Shown here piece after piece: positions 1-11,260 of a stretch of DNA of 64,000 bases. The notes beneath the pieces are model-generated. The model ran no database searches. It saw nothing but the letters and a program-made list of their open reading frames with translations, and was not told the DNA's origin. The stretch comes from Jaltomata sinuosa (taxonomy: Eukaryota > Streptophyta > Magnoliopsida > Solanales > Solanaceae): assembly GCA_003996215.1 (NCBI GenBank), contig QJPP01002951.1, forward strand, positions 208,666 through 272,665, read 5' to 3'. The position numbers and the translations under genes are program-made. Positions within the stretch are counted from its first letter, which is position 1, and each line of letters begins with the position of its first letter.

Positions 1-205
1 TTTATTTTATTTTAAAAAAAAAAAAGTTGGCCCGTGAGGCAGCCCACGTCCTACTTAGAGCCGAGTTGGGCTAGATTTTGGAGATTCTTTTAGATGAAGG
101 GTTGGGCTGAGCTAGATTATTGCAGTTTTCAGCTCGCTGAGGTTGGATTGGATTGGACTGAGTAGCCCATTTTATTTTTACATGTCACTTTTAACATATA
201 AAAAA

Positions 206-1010
206 GGGAAAAGTACATGCATACCCTATAGAAGCAAACTATTTACAACCAAATACCCCCTTATAAAAAATACCCCCAATTAATTACTCAAAATGTCCCC
301 TTATCTTGTACCTTTTTGTAGCTATTTAGCTATCTTTTCATTATTTTTCTTTTTTATTTTCCTATTTCTTTTCTTTTTTTCTCATTTTTTTTTTATATTT
401 CTTTGTTCAACTTTTTTCTTAAATTATGTTATTTTTTATTTTCTTTTTACACTATAATCTTATTTATCCTCAGTTTTGACTCTCTTTTTTGCTCCATTTT
501 TGGTTACTTATTTTTTTTTCTCTACCTTTTTTTCTACTCTCCTTCTTTTTTCTCGTTTTTTCTTCTTATTTTTTTCCTCCTTTATTGTTCATTTATTTTG
601 TTCACAAATCATGTAATTTATTATTTTCTTCTTTCACTATAATTAATTTTGGCTCCTTTCTTTTTGTGCCTCTTTTTTCTATTTTTTCTTTGTTTTTTTA
701 ATTTTTTTATTTCTTGTTCCTTTTCTAATTTTCTTTTTTCTTTTATAATCTATTTTTATTCATGATTTTTTTCGCTCTTTTTCTTTATTTTTTTTCTATA
801 TAACAACAAAAGATAACTGATATAGTAAACATTCATCCATATTTTTTATTTATTTATTTTTCCTCCTTTTTCATTCATTTATCTATTTTTCTCAAATCAT
901 ATTATACTTATTATTTTTTTACCATAATCTATTCTCACACTCAATTTTGACTCATTTATTTTTATGTTTCTGTTTTTTTTTTTTCACAATCTAATTTCAT
1001 TTACACTCAT
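206..1010 (+). mobile_element. Foldback-like element, pyrimidine-rich left arm
   Basis: The arm starts near GGGAAAAGTACATGCAT (206) and passes into about 700 bp of strongly T/C-biased sequence. Similar arms start at 18909 and, inverted, end near 41331. A purine-rich counterpart ends at 4740 with the complementary terminus (TTTTCCC). Together with the internal hairpin repeats this suggests one foldback-type element at 206-4740, now interrupted by CACTA sequence. The poly-Phe/Leu/Ser open frames here are by-products of composition. No transposase is visible, so assignment to a superfamily is not possible. Confidence 0.55.
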
Positions 1011-1205
1011 TGAGATCTGCTTCAGTTCTCCAGTCTGATACTTTTCAATCCTCCATGATACCATCACAATATATCTATATGCGGACATAGTATCATGGAG
1101 AATTGCTTCAGTCCTTCATTGTCCTTAATATACCATCACGGTATATCTAGATACTAGCATAGTATCATGGAGGACTGTTTTAGTCCTTCAATGAGATACC
1201 ACTCA
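1011..1205 (+). repeat. Hairpin-unit repeat (GATACCATCA...TGATGGTATC family)
   Basis: A short stretch of the palindromic tandem-repeat family that is longer at 2950-3850, 19811-20824 and 43645-44590. It is cut off at 1206 by the CACTA end. Confidence 0.7.
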
Positions 1206-2060
1206 CACTACTAAAAAAATTGTGAATACCGACCTTCAAATTACCGACCTTCTATGGAAGTCGATAATTTTCGACCTCCGGAGGTCGGTATTGTTAAAAA
1301 CAAAAATTTATTTTATTTTCTTAAGAAAAGAAACTTCAAGATGTCGATTTATTTGACAAAAAATTGCTGGAAAATCAAATACCGAACTCCGATGGTCGGA
1401 AATTTTCCCGGAAAAAATAAATTTAAGAAAAACCGATCTCTTATAGTCGGTATCGAATTAATAAATAAAAAATAATATTTTAATTTATCTCAATTAAATA
1501 TTAAAAAAATAATAATAACTTTTAAATAAACCATTTTCCGAAGGACGGTTATTTCTAAAATAAAAAATAAAAAAATAAATTAATACCGACTTTCTGATGT
1601 CGGTAATATTAAATTTACATAATAGATTTTATTTTCATTAAATTATTCTCATCGTGACTTCCAGAAGTCGGTATTTTTATTTTTATTTAATTATTTTTAT
1701 TAGGATCGACTTCCAGTGGTCGGTATTTGATTAGAAAATTAAGAATATAATTTAATTTTATCTCAATTAAAAATATAAAAAATTACAAAATAATATTTTC
1801 AATTAATTTTAAATAAAGCGTCCTTCGGAAGACGGTTTTATGTAAAATAAAAAATAAAAAAAATATTAATACCGACCTTCGGAGGTCGATATTATTTATT
1901 TAACGTAATTAATTTTATTTTCATTAAAATTAAAGGTAATACCGTCCTCCGAAAGTCAGTATGTTTACTTTTATTTAATTATTTTGAATAAAATTGACCT
2001 CCGATTATTGGTATTACCTTTAAAATATTTTTAATAATCACTATTTTCCTATTGTGTATA
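1206..2060 (+). mobile_element. CACTA (En/Spm) terminal and subterminal region, truncated copy
   Basis: The stretch begins CACTACTAAAAAAATTGTG, a canonical CACTA terminus. Many subterminal motifs of the type ACCGACCTCCGGAGGTCGGT follow in both orientations, the expected transposase-binding-site array. No coding sequence is seen. The matching right end is not found before the hairpin repeats resume at about 2950, so this copy is truncated. The same end occurs inverted at 39415-40267 and, lacking its last bases, at 42783-43639. Confidence 0.85.
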
Positions 2061-2066
2061 ACACTA

Positions 2067-2260
2067 AGGGGTCATTTGGTAGCTAGTTAAAGTTATGTAT
2101 GTATTAGTAATGTAGGAATTAGTTGTGAGGGAATCTATGTATTATTTATACATGTATTAGTTATGCAGGGATTAGTTATTCATGTATTAGTTATACAAGT
2201 ATTACTTATTCCACCTTTTATCCTGCATAAGATAATACATAGATTCCCTCATAACATATA
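2067..2260 (+). mobile_element. Half of a Tourist-like MITE (GGGGTCATTTGGT end)
   Basis: TAA followed by GGGGTCATTTGGTAGC resembles PIF/Harbinger MITE ends, such as the complete one at 15655-16582. Only one terminal repeat is present. The element passes directly into the tandem array of about 190 bp. The same half element sits at the same place in the copies near 39215-39410 and 42580-42780, so truncation came before duplication of the block. Confidence 0.55.
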
Positions 2261-2950
2261 CATCGTCTGGAATATACATATGTCTCGTCTAGTGATGTAC
2301 GTATATATATATATAGTACGTATTCAAAAGCTAATTAACCGATCGATAATCCATATCCAAGTACGTAGTATGGAATACATTGTATATTACGTACATATGA
2401 GTTAATATATGATCATTGAGAAATGTAATTAACCAAGTCCTATATATTATATATAATGATCCATCGTCTTGAATATATGTCTCGTCTAGTGATGGACGTA
2501 TATACATAGTACGTATTCAAAAGCTAATTAATCAATCGATATATAATCCATATCCAAGTAGTATAGAATACGTTGTATATTACGTACATATGAGTTAATA
2601 TACGATCATTGAGAAATATAATTAACCAAGTTATTCTATATATTATAATGATCCGTCGTCTTGAATATATGTTTCGTCTAGTGATGTACGTATATATATA
2701 GTATGTTTTCAAAAGCTAATTAACTAATCGATAATCCATCCAAGCAGTGGAATACCATTGTATTACGTACACACAAGGTAATATACGATTGTTGAGTAAT
2801 GTAAAAAACCAAGTCCTATATATATAGTAATGATATGTCGTCTTGAATATATGTTTTTATGTAGCGATATTGTATGTATATATATAGTACGTATTCAAAA
2901 GCTAATTGACCGATCGATAATTCATCCAAGTAGTATGGAATACATTGTAT
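2261..2950 (+). repeat. Tandem repeat of about 190 bp, about 3.6 copies
   Basis: Repeats are recognised by recurring CATCGTCTTGAATATATG, CTCGTCTAGTGATG, CAAAAGCTAATTAA and ATGGAATACATTGTAT motifs near 2261, 2463, 2654 and 2838. The inverted copy at 38020-39210 has more than six units, so copy number differs between the arms. Confidence 0.85.
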
Positions 2951-3850
2951 TTTTTCCTCCTTGATACCATCATAGTATAATATACTCTGATGGTATCAAA
3001 GAGTAATTGAGCAGTGTTTTCATTGAAGGACTGTTTTTTCCTCTTTGATACCATCATAATATATTACAGTATATGAATATACTCTGGTGGTATCAAAAAG
3101 TAACTGAGCAGTGTTTTCATTGAAGGATTGCTTCTTCCTCTTTGATAGTATCACAGTATATGAATATAATCTGATCGTATCAAGGAGTAACTGAGCAGTG
3201 TCTTCATTGATGGATTGTTTCTTCCTCCTTGATACCATTAAAGTATAATATACTCTGGTATCAAAGAGTAACTGAGCAGTATTTTCACTGAATGAGTGTT
3301 TCTTCCTCTTTGATACAATCGTAGTATATTCATATACTATGATGGTATTAAGAAGTAATTGAGCAATGTCTTCATTGAAAGATTGCTTCTTCCTCCTTAA
3401 TACTTTGATGGTATCAAAGAGTAACTGAACAGTATTTTCATTGAAGGACTGTTTCTTGCTCTTTGATACCATCACAGTATATTACAATATATGAATATAC
3501 TCTGGTGGTATTAAGGAGTAACTGAGCAATGTCTTCATTGAAGGATTGCTTCTTTCTCCTTGATATCATCAGAGTATATTATACTCTGGTGGTATCAAAG
3601 AGTAATTGAATATTGTTTTCATTGAGATTTGCTTCAGCCCTTTAATGAGATTACTCAATAATTCATGATACCATTTTAATATATTTATATACTGGCATGG
3701 TTTCATAGAGATATGTTTCAGTTCTTAAGAGACATTTTTCAGTCCTTCGTGATATCATCATAGTATATCTATATACCAGTATGATATCATTCAGATCAAC
3801 GTTTGGCATTTTTCAGTCCTCTATGATACCCACGTGGTACATATCATATA
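2951..3850 (+). repeat. Hairpin-unit tandem array
   Basis: Units contain GATACCATCATAGTATA and its reverse complement, separated by TTCATTGAAGGACTG-like spacers. A 151-residue minus-strand open frame across it only translates the repeat. It is the presumed core of the foldback element at 206-4740. Confidence 0.75.
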
Positions 3851-4740
3851 CTGACAAAGTATAATAAAATTTTATGCTTAATTTTGATATTTTAATTTAT
3901 ATATCAATTTTAGCAAGTTACGAGTAATTTTTATAAAACTAATTACAAAAATAAAGTCATATTTTAAAGTTTTATTTTTATTTGCAAAAGTAAAAAAAAA
4001 TTATTTTCATTAATTTAGTTTTAATGAATAAGCTAGTGGATTTTATTATTTTTCTTAATTATTTCTTATTGTTAACTAGTTATTTTTTATTATTAATATA
4101 AAAATATAGTTGATGCATATTTTTATTTCTTATTTTTCTAAAAGGAAAAAATATAAAAAGTGAAAATAATTATAATAACAATTTTTTTTATTAATTTAAA
4201 TTTTAATAAATAAACTAGTAACTTTTAATTTTTCTAAATTATTTATTCTTTTAATCTAATTATTTAAAATAAATTATTTTTATTAATTTAAGACTAGTTA
4301 TGTAATATTTAATTGTTTCTCCTTAAAACAAAGAAAAAGATTTAAAAAAATTAAAAAGAAGATAAACTAACAAAAAAAAATTAAGACAAAAAGGGACAAA
4401 AAAGAAAAGAAAATAAATTAAAAAGAAGAAAATAAATAATTAAAATATTATCAAATGATATCTTAAGTAAAGAACATAAGGAGATAAAAAGATAAAGATA
4501 ATAAATGAGGACAAAAATAAAGCAATAAAGCAAAAAGATAAATTAACAGATAAAAGGATAAACATTAAATGCTAAGTCAAAATAAGAGGAAAAAAGAAGA
4601 AGGAGAATAACATGCAATTGAGGGGGAGAGCTCTAAAGGTAATTACTTTGGGTTGAAAGTCCATTAAGGGTAAATACTTTAGGTTAGGTCTATTTTGGGT
4701 AAATAATTTCACAATTAAGTCTATTTTGTATAATTTTCCC
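3851..4740 (+). mobile_element. Foldback-like element, purine-rich right arm
   Basis: A/G-biased sequence (the strand complement of the T-rich arm) ends in ...AATTTTCCC at 4740, matching the GGGAAAA start at 206. No genes seen. Confidence 0.45.
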
Positions 4741-5043
4741 TTTAGATTTTACGTTTTTAAAGGGTCATGACTTATCAATGAGTTTAGATCGTGATATATT
4801 ATATTCGTGATTTATTTTTCAAACTATATTGATTAAAGATTTTAGTAGCATTTATCATATGCTTTATTAATAGTCATTAGCTAGCAAAAATAGTTTACTC
4901 AACGAATAGTACAATTTGTATCATTTATTGATTTATATAGAAAAGAAAAAATAATTCAAGAAGTCCATATATATATAAGAATATTATTGGTATAGAATTT
5001 AATCAATGTTGAATACTGCTGGGCGTCGGAGATGGACTATACA

Positions 5044-5092
5044 ACAATATCACCATACTTGAAAGTGCCACAACTTTCATAGTGATATTGAT
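5044..5092 (+). ncRNA. Degenerate copy of a miRNA-like hairpin
   Basis: AATATCACCATACTTGAAAG followed by a short loop and an imperfect complement ending GTGATATT. The flanks (TTGAATACTGCT, GGACTATACAACAA) also match the hairpin at 17872-17957. The stem has lost 2-3 bases relative to that copy. No TATA box is seen at the equivalent place. Probably a decayed paralogue. Confidence 0.3.
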
Positions 5093-5151
5093 GTTTAGAA
5101 CCTATTTGAATTGACTTTTTCTAACTTATGACTTTTGAATTACTTTTATCA

Positions 5152-5959
5152 TCTATATATACTTCAAAAGAAGAAAGTCTAGCCTAGGATTATGCCAAGT
5201 GACAGCATAGGATAAAGACATATAGTAATTTTAGGACAAAATTAGTTAAGTTAGGTAATACTAATTATGCTCACAATTCAGTATATGATTAATATTTTTT
5301 AATATTATTCATGTATTACATGAGTTATTTGTAATATCTACCCGCAAGAGGCATAATCCCATGAGAAGTCCAGTTAAGAAAGCCGTATCAAAGGAGTATA
5401 GTATAAATTATGAAAATAATAAAAATTATTGAAATAATAAAGAGTAGGCGTACTTATTTTGCCGGGGAAGATTAAAAGAAGTTTTTAGAGCTCCCCAATT
5501 TTATTTTTAAAAAACCATTAAATGAACTTTAAGATGCACGGATTGCTTCAAATTAAATAAAATTATACGCTATTTCAACTTTGAGACTAAATGATGGGAT
5601 ATTATTTGCTTTCAAAATTTCCAACGAAATCAAGGCATGAACAATATTGCTTTCCAAAAATTTCTTCACTTTTGATGTACATTCACAATAATTTTCAACG
5701 TTGAGCTACATCTTCTTATTCAAATTTGACTCTGAAATATAAATGATTATATACTATTTTAAGAAAATGATAGTAATGAAGAAAAAGATACTATATGTAC
5801 CATACAAAATGTTAGTGTATAATAAGAATGATCCAAAAAAATAATTGAAAATCAAATATTTCTAATATAAAACACAGTTTATATACACATATTTATATTA
5901 TTTCTCTTTGATCTTTTAAGTTTGAAAGAATTCGCGCATCGCGCGGGCACGTATACTAG
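5152..5959 (+). mobile_element. Short non-autonomous Helitron
   Basis: The 3' end shows the Helitron signature: a CGCGC/GCGCG stem with an ATC loop (5933-5945), then CTAG at 5956-5959 followed by T. The proposed 5' end is TC at 5152, after A at 5151, which fits A|T target insertion. No RepHel gene lies inside, so it would need a helper. About 110 bp of its 5' end recur immediately after its 3' end (5960-6073), suggesting a head-to-tail arrangement. Confidence 0.6.
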
Positions 5960-6884
5960 TATATACTTTAAAAGAAGAAAGTCTAGCCTAGGATTATGCC
6001 AAGTGGCAGCATAGGATAAAGACATGTGGTAATTTTAGGACAAAATTAGTTAAATTAGGTAATACTAATTAACTAACTTTTAAATTTTTTAAAAAAAACA
6101 TATTTTGATAGTTTTTTTTTACAATTTTTAATATTTAAATTGTACAATAATAATTAGAATACCAAAAGAGTAGGAACTTTAAAATATTCACAAAAAAAAA
6201 CTAAAAAAAATGAGGATATTCGGATAAAACTTTGAATCAAGAATAGTTAATTAATTATAAAATATTTTTGAAATGAAGATATTAGATTAATTTATTATCC
6301 ATTTGAACTTGCACTAAGAGATAAAACTTTTGTAAAACTGATTAAATATAATAAATGTATGAAATTTAAAGAATTTGAAATGTCTACGTTTGAAATTCAA
6401 GTGATCTTTTTTTAAAATAAATAAATAAAAAACTAACTACACTATCCCATTTCTCCACTAACTCACTTCATGCCCCCCCCCCCCCCCCTGTCCCTCCCCG
6501 CGTTCCTTTTATATTGGCACTATTTCACTAATAATAAAGGTATAACATCTTTAAATACACAAGCACTTAGCACATTGCACTAAAATGCCTAATTAAACTA
6601 ACTGCTAGGTGTCACGTGTAAGCCCTCCAAAAATTTCAGCACACGAATTTTTTAAAAACAGATAATTTCAAAAAGAGAAACTGCCATTTTAAATTTTAAA
6701 TTTGAGAATCTGAAAACCGCATATACCTTTTAATCATTCTATTCTTCTTCTATTATATCAGTTTTTTCTTTTCAGATCAAATCAATTATTCATTTTCTAG
6801 CGAGAAACTTCTTTGTAAATTACATCTGAAAACATAGATTAATTCGTTTAGACTTGCAATTACGTTTTCAACACTTAAATCATC

Positions 6885-6986
6885 ATGGAATTATTTGAAC
6901 AATATACTGATTTAAAGAAATTTATGAATTATATCATTGCAAAACGAGTCACTTTCATAGCATTTCTGCCTTCAATCAACCAAAAG
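6885..6986 (+). other. Possible orphan first exon (34 codons plus GT donor)
   Basis: An ATG opens 34 codons in phase 0, with MELFEQYTDLKK at the start and AFLPSINQK at the end, followed directly by GTACAC. The upstream sequence has a leader-like CT-rich character. No continuing exon was found and the peptide is not recognised. A structurally similar ATG...CAACCAAGAG|GTATAA stretch lies near 12440-12512 but contains an in-frame stop. It could be a gene fragment captured by the Helitron, or chance. Confidence 0.15.
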
Positions 6987-9740
6987 GTACACATTATCTT
7001 TTCTCTCAAAATATTAACTTTTGTCATCTGAATTTTGATTTTTTGTCTTTTTCTATTTTGTTTTGATTCTCAAAGTTTCAATCTTATAAAAAATCATAAA
7101 GTTTTTTAATTTGAGAGTTTTATTACACAAATTTATAATAATTTTAAAGATCACACATTTAATGATATATGTTCTTAAATTCAAGGCACTATTTTTTTAA
7201 TATTATTCTTTCTCTTTTTTAACAGTACCGTTCTTCTCACTCTCTCTTTCTGGATGACACTTTGTGAAATATAAAATATTTTTACTAGATCTGAAAAATC
7301 ATAACATTTACTAGATCCCAAAAATAATAACATGAATCTTACTTTTTAAAATATCTATACTGTATCAATCCTATGATATCTCAAAAGATTTCACTATGTT
7401 CTTTTATTTAATAAATCACAAATATTTAAATTAATATAAAAAACATTTGACAACTAACTGAGTAATTAACTAAATTAGAAGTATTTATTTTTAAATAAAT
7501 AAATAAAAAGATAAAATATAATCAAGTACTCTATACACTCCCACGTTTGCCAAGTGTTTTTAACAAATAATAACAAAGAAATAAGTTTAAGAAAATTTAA
7601 TCAAAAAAATTAAAAAAAAATAAAGACCCTATAAAAAATTAATTAAAAAAGGTGAAAAAAATAAATACCATGTAAAAAATTTCTTCAAAAAAGTAAAGTA
7701 ATAAATAAAAACCTTGGAAAAATTTAAGTGATTAGTTTGCCTCATCTTACACACGATCTTAACACAAAATAAGGAAACACATATTTTTCTTTTATCCTTA
7801 AGTTCTTTAAAAAAAAAAATTAGATTTGGCTAATGCACAGATACAATTTTTGGACTCTTTTTTTTTTCAAAATTTGAAAATCACATTTGAATTTATCCTA
7901 ATCTATCTGTCTAATCCAACCATACATTCTTGGACTCAAATTTTTAAAAAATAGTAATTAAAATTGCATTTGAATTTATATCTTAGACTCAATTTTTTTA
8001 AAAATAATAATTAAAATTGCATTTGAATTTATCCTAATTAGAATTCCTTAATTATTGGTTGATATCTAAATTTGTTCTCAATTAACAAAATAAATTTGTT
8101 CTTATTTTTTTTCCTTTTTAAAATTACATATAATTAATAATTATAATTGACGATGGTTACTTAGTTTTAAAAGATAAAGTTTTAAAATTTGAATTTAATA
8201 CTTATAATTTTGGAAACGGTTACAACTTCTTCATCTTATTCCCACTTTATCGTAATTGTAGGGGATTTTTTAAATCCAAAGATTCTTTTGTTAAAAGAGT
8301 TATTCTAATCAAACCGTTATTTTACTATCCTTATTCATCAACAAAATCTCTTCATTGTTTGGGACTGGCACAGGATCAACGTGCCTCTCACTCGTGCTAA
8401 AACAAAATTTATAATGGCAGGTTAATTATGCTATGGAACGTGTCTATGCTAAAGATTATTATTGAAAAGGTGGAAGAACAAGGTGGCATTTTGAGGGTTT
8501 TCAGAGTTAAGAAGATGCTCCAAATTGAAATGATGGTAAAGATGTTTCCATCCTTTACACCTATTTTGTTGTTTGCAATCATATAAATTATTGTAAAAAT
8601 CCAATTCTATAATTATTTCTTTCAATCTTCTATAAAATAATAAAATTTTCTAACTAAAATGAATTAGTTCAAGGGTAAAAAAAATAAATCATCAAATGTA
8701 ATAGTGTATGGCGCTAGTTCAAAACACTTTTTTTTAATTTGCTTTTATTTTTCGTCTTTCACATCTTTAAAAATCAGTAATACGGATGCTTTTATCTATT
8801 TTTTCTTTGCCTTCATCATTAAATTCTATTTATGGGTATTATTGATAATCTATGTAGATTGTTTCATTATGATTATTCGATGAGATACATAATTATTTTT
8901 ATATAGGAATAATTACAAATATAGAAGTCTTTCCGTTACAATTCCATAACAACGTAAATTCATTGTCTTACATTGGTGTACAATACTTATGATAATAATT
9001 ACAAACGTATATTGTTTGAAATATACTTATGATACTTATGATATACAAGGAAAGGGCGTAAATTTAGTGTGTTTTTCGGAGTTGTTTAGGTGCATTAGAG
9101 TTGTACAAAATAGATTTTCAATTTTAATGTTATCACTCATATTGAATATTGAAAATTGTAAGCATTTACCATTAAATGCTTCTTTGGGGATCCTTTGAGT
9201 TGATTAATCTAAAGATTCATGCAACAAGAGTAATTCAAATTGCATAATCTATTTAGATGTGATATCTTCGCTAAACTATATTTTTCATAAATTAAATTTA
9301 CTATTTATATTAAATACGTAAAGCTCAATTTTATTATAGTTTGGAAAGAACTTGATAAATTGCAAAATATTCAAAATATGCCTCTCATATTCAATTTTAA
9401 TATATATTTTGAAAGTAATGGTAATATTTGATTTCATTTGTGTGCACTTCGACTAGCTCATTTTTAAGATAGTGGAAGGGGCAATAAATTTTTTTGTGGG
9501 AAAAATGCACCTTCTCAAGCATAATCAACTTGGGCGTTAAATTGCCAACTATATTTAGTGTCGAAATAAAAAAGTAAGATCTTGCCAAGTGACAGCGTAG
9601 GATGATGCCATGTGTTAATTTTTAGGACAATTTAGTTAAGTTAGGTATAATTAGTTACTATTAGTTATTACTTTTTTGAATTTGAATTTAAAATTTTAAT
9701 AAATATATAATTATTCAAATAGAATTTGAATTTTAAATTG

Positions 9741-10158
9741 ATGCTTGCCCCTTTCTATCTTATTAGTCAAACCTAAACGTTCTTATTTCAAAAAACAGTG
9801 CTAACACCCTATCTATAGTCTATAGTAAGGGGCCTTCAACCCCGTTAAGTTTTAGCTGGCTATCACGGTCCGATAAAGATTTCCAATTTCGATTTTGAAT
9901 TGTTGAGCAGTAGGTTAAAGATAACCACCTCCTTTGAAGTACCCTGTGTGGATCCGAGGGCTGCTTCTGCGCTGGCTTTGCTAGCTTGCATGACGGGCTG
10001 TAAGACGCTCATTCCTCCGCGATAGTGTACAAGACCAGTAAGAGAGAATGGACTTCATCCATTCGAACAAAACCCATGCCCCCCTAACCAGTCGTACTCT
10101 GACCAGGCTTCGAAAAACTTTGAGATCACCGAGTTTCTCGGGAATCGAGGGGGCTCTA
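9741..10158. other. Probable organellar (mitochondrial-like) DNA insert
   Basis: A block of clearly higher GC content, containing for example CTGGCTATCACGGTCCG and GTGTGGATCCGAGGGCTG, interrupts AT-rich sequence. Composition and style look like plant mitochondrial intergenic DNA. The AT-rich motif ATTTGAATTTTAAATTGAT occurs on both sides (ending near 9741 and at about 10160-10178), so the insertion duplicated or used this motif. I cannot name the source gene. It is not a recognisable rRNA or tRNA. Confidence 0.45.
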
Positions 10159-11217
10159 TTTGAATTTTAAATTGATAACTTATCAATTTGAATTAAAACC
10201 TGTTAAAAACTGAAAATATATGGAATTAGAAAATTATTTTTAAAAAATACAAAATAACCTATTTAAAAACTGCCAAAGTGTAATCAAATAATATATTTTT
10301 TTTAAAAATGCCTAAGAAATAAAAATTCACGTGACTTTTATTTGGAAATTTTAACAAACAAAATAATTATTAGTTAGCTTATTTAGTAATTTATATTTTA
10401 GTCTAACTACTTGAACTTTATATATGTATATATATTATTTGTTTAGAATTAGTTAGCTAATAATAGGCCATTTAAGGAATTAAGAATTATTAAATAAAAA
10501 GTTGAAATAAATGAAACTCTTATCAGGAATATGGTAACCGTTGCCCATAATTCAAGGCACGTTAGCACTCTGTTTTTTAAAATTAACAGGAACTCTATTA
10601 TATTACCAACCATTAATTAAATTAATTTTTTAAATTAAACTAATTTATTGAAATCTATATCTTCTATATCTATATATCTATATCTATTTAAACAAAATTC
10701 TACCGAATAATAAAAAGTCCAAAAAATAATTAAACGTCCAAAAAACAGGAAACTTTTAAGTATATAATCATTTTATTTTTTAAATAACTGATCTATAAGT
10801 GGATAATGTTTACACATTTTTGGACTCTTATCTTTTAGAATTTGAAATTTTTAAAATTGTATTTTAGTTTATCCTAATCAAAGTCCTTATCCTCATTAAT
10901 TGAAATCTATTTAATTACTTAAAAACTCTGTAATAATTTCAAAATTATATAATTAAGTTTCTACTTTTCTTATATTTGCTAATATTTTATATTTTTTATT
11001 GTCCTAAAATAATTAACTAATACTTTTAATATTGGATTTTATTCTTATCTATGAAAAAGAAGAAGAAAGAAGACAAAAAATAAACAAACAAAATTATCCT
11101 AATTAAACTACCCAAACTGCACACCACCAAAAACCACCCCACCCGCACGTCCCCTCCCCATTTCCTCTTATCACATTGCCCACACACATACGCGTCCTAC
11201 AATTAAATAAATTAGTT

Positions 11218-11260
11218 AGGGGCCGTTTGGTGGCCGGATAAGAACAAAGTTATCCAATAT
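11218..11260 (+). mobile_element. Lone MITE end (GGGGCCGTTTGGTGGCC)
   Basis: GGGGCCGTTTGGTGGCC after TTAG resembles a Harbinger-type MITE terminus. No inverted partner was found downstream, so this is a truncated remnant. Confidence 0.3.

Larger units (their letters stand above)
1..2950 (+). repeat. Left arm of a large inverted repeat
   Basis: Bases 1 to about 2950 reappear in reverse complement at about 38020-41541. Order here: a GGCCCGTGAGGC-type repeat (about 28-178), a T-rich foldback arm, hairpin repeats, a CACTA end at 1206, half a MITE, and a tandem array of about 190 bp. The match includes the exact junction between the CACTA end and the hairpin repeat. By eye the CACTA part is about 95% identical. 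The arm may continue left of the window. Confidence 0.85.

Noticed and set aside
403..701. Phe/Leu/Ser-rich open frames in the T-rich tracts (also 18996-19777, 40828-41243, 56046-56414, 57526-57983)
   Set aside because: They follow from polypyrimidine composition, occur in overlapping frames and on complementary arms, and contain no recognisable domain.
3020..3475. 151-residue minus-strand frame with repeated KKQSFNEDTAQLLFDT
   Set aside because: It is a translation of the hairpin tandem repeat; the periodicity is that of the DNA unit and there is no gene context.
8989..9198. 69-residue plus-strand frame in the Helitron region
   Set aside because: No domain or codon-usage support, and it was not connected to a RepHel or other gene.
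9741..10158. rRNA or tRNA gene in the GC-richer block
   Set aside because: No rRNA core motif or tRNA A/B boxes were found. A minus-strand frame (MSVLQPVMQASKASAEA...) is open, but I do not recognise it.
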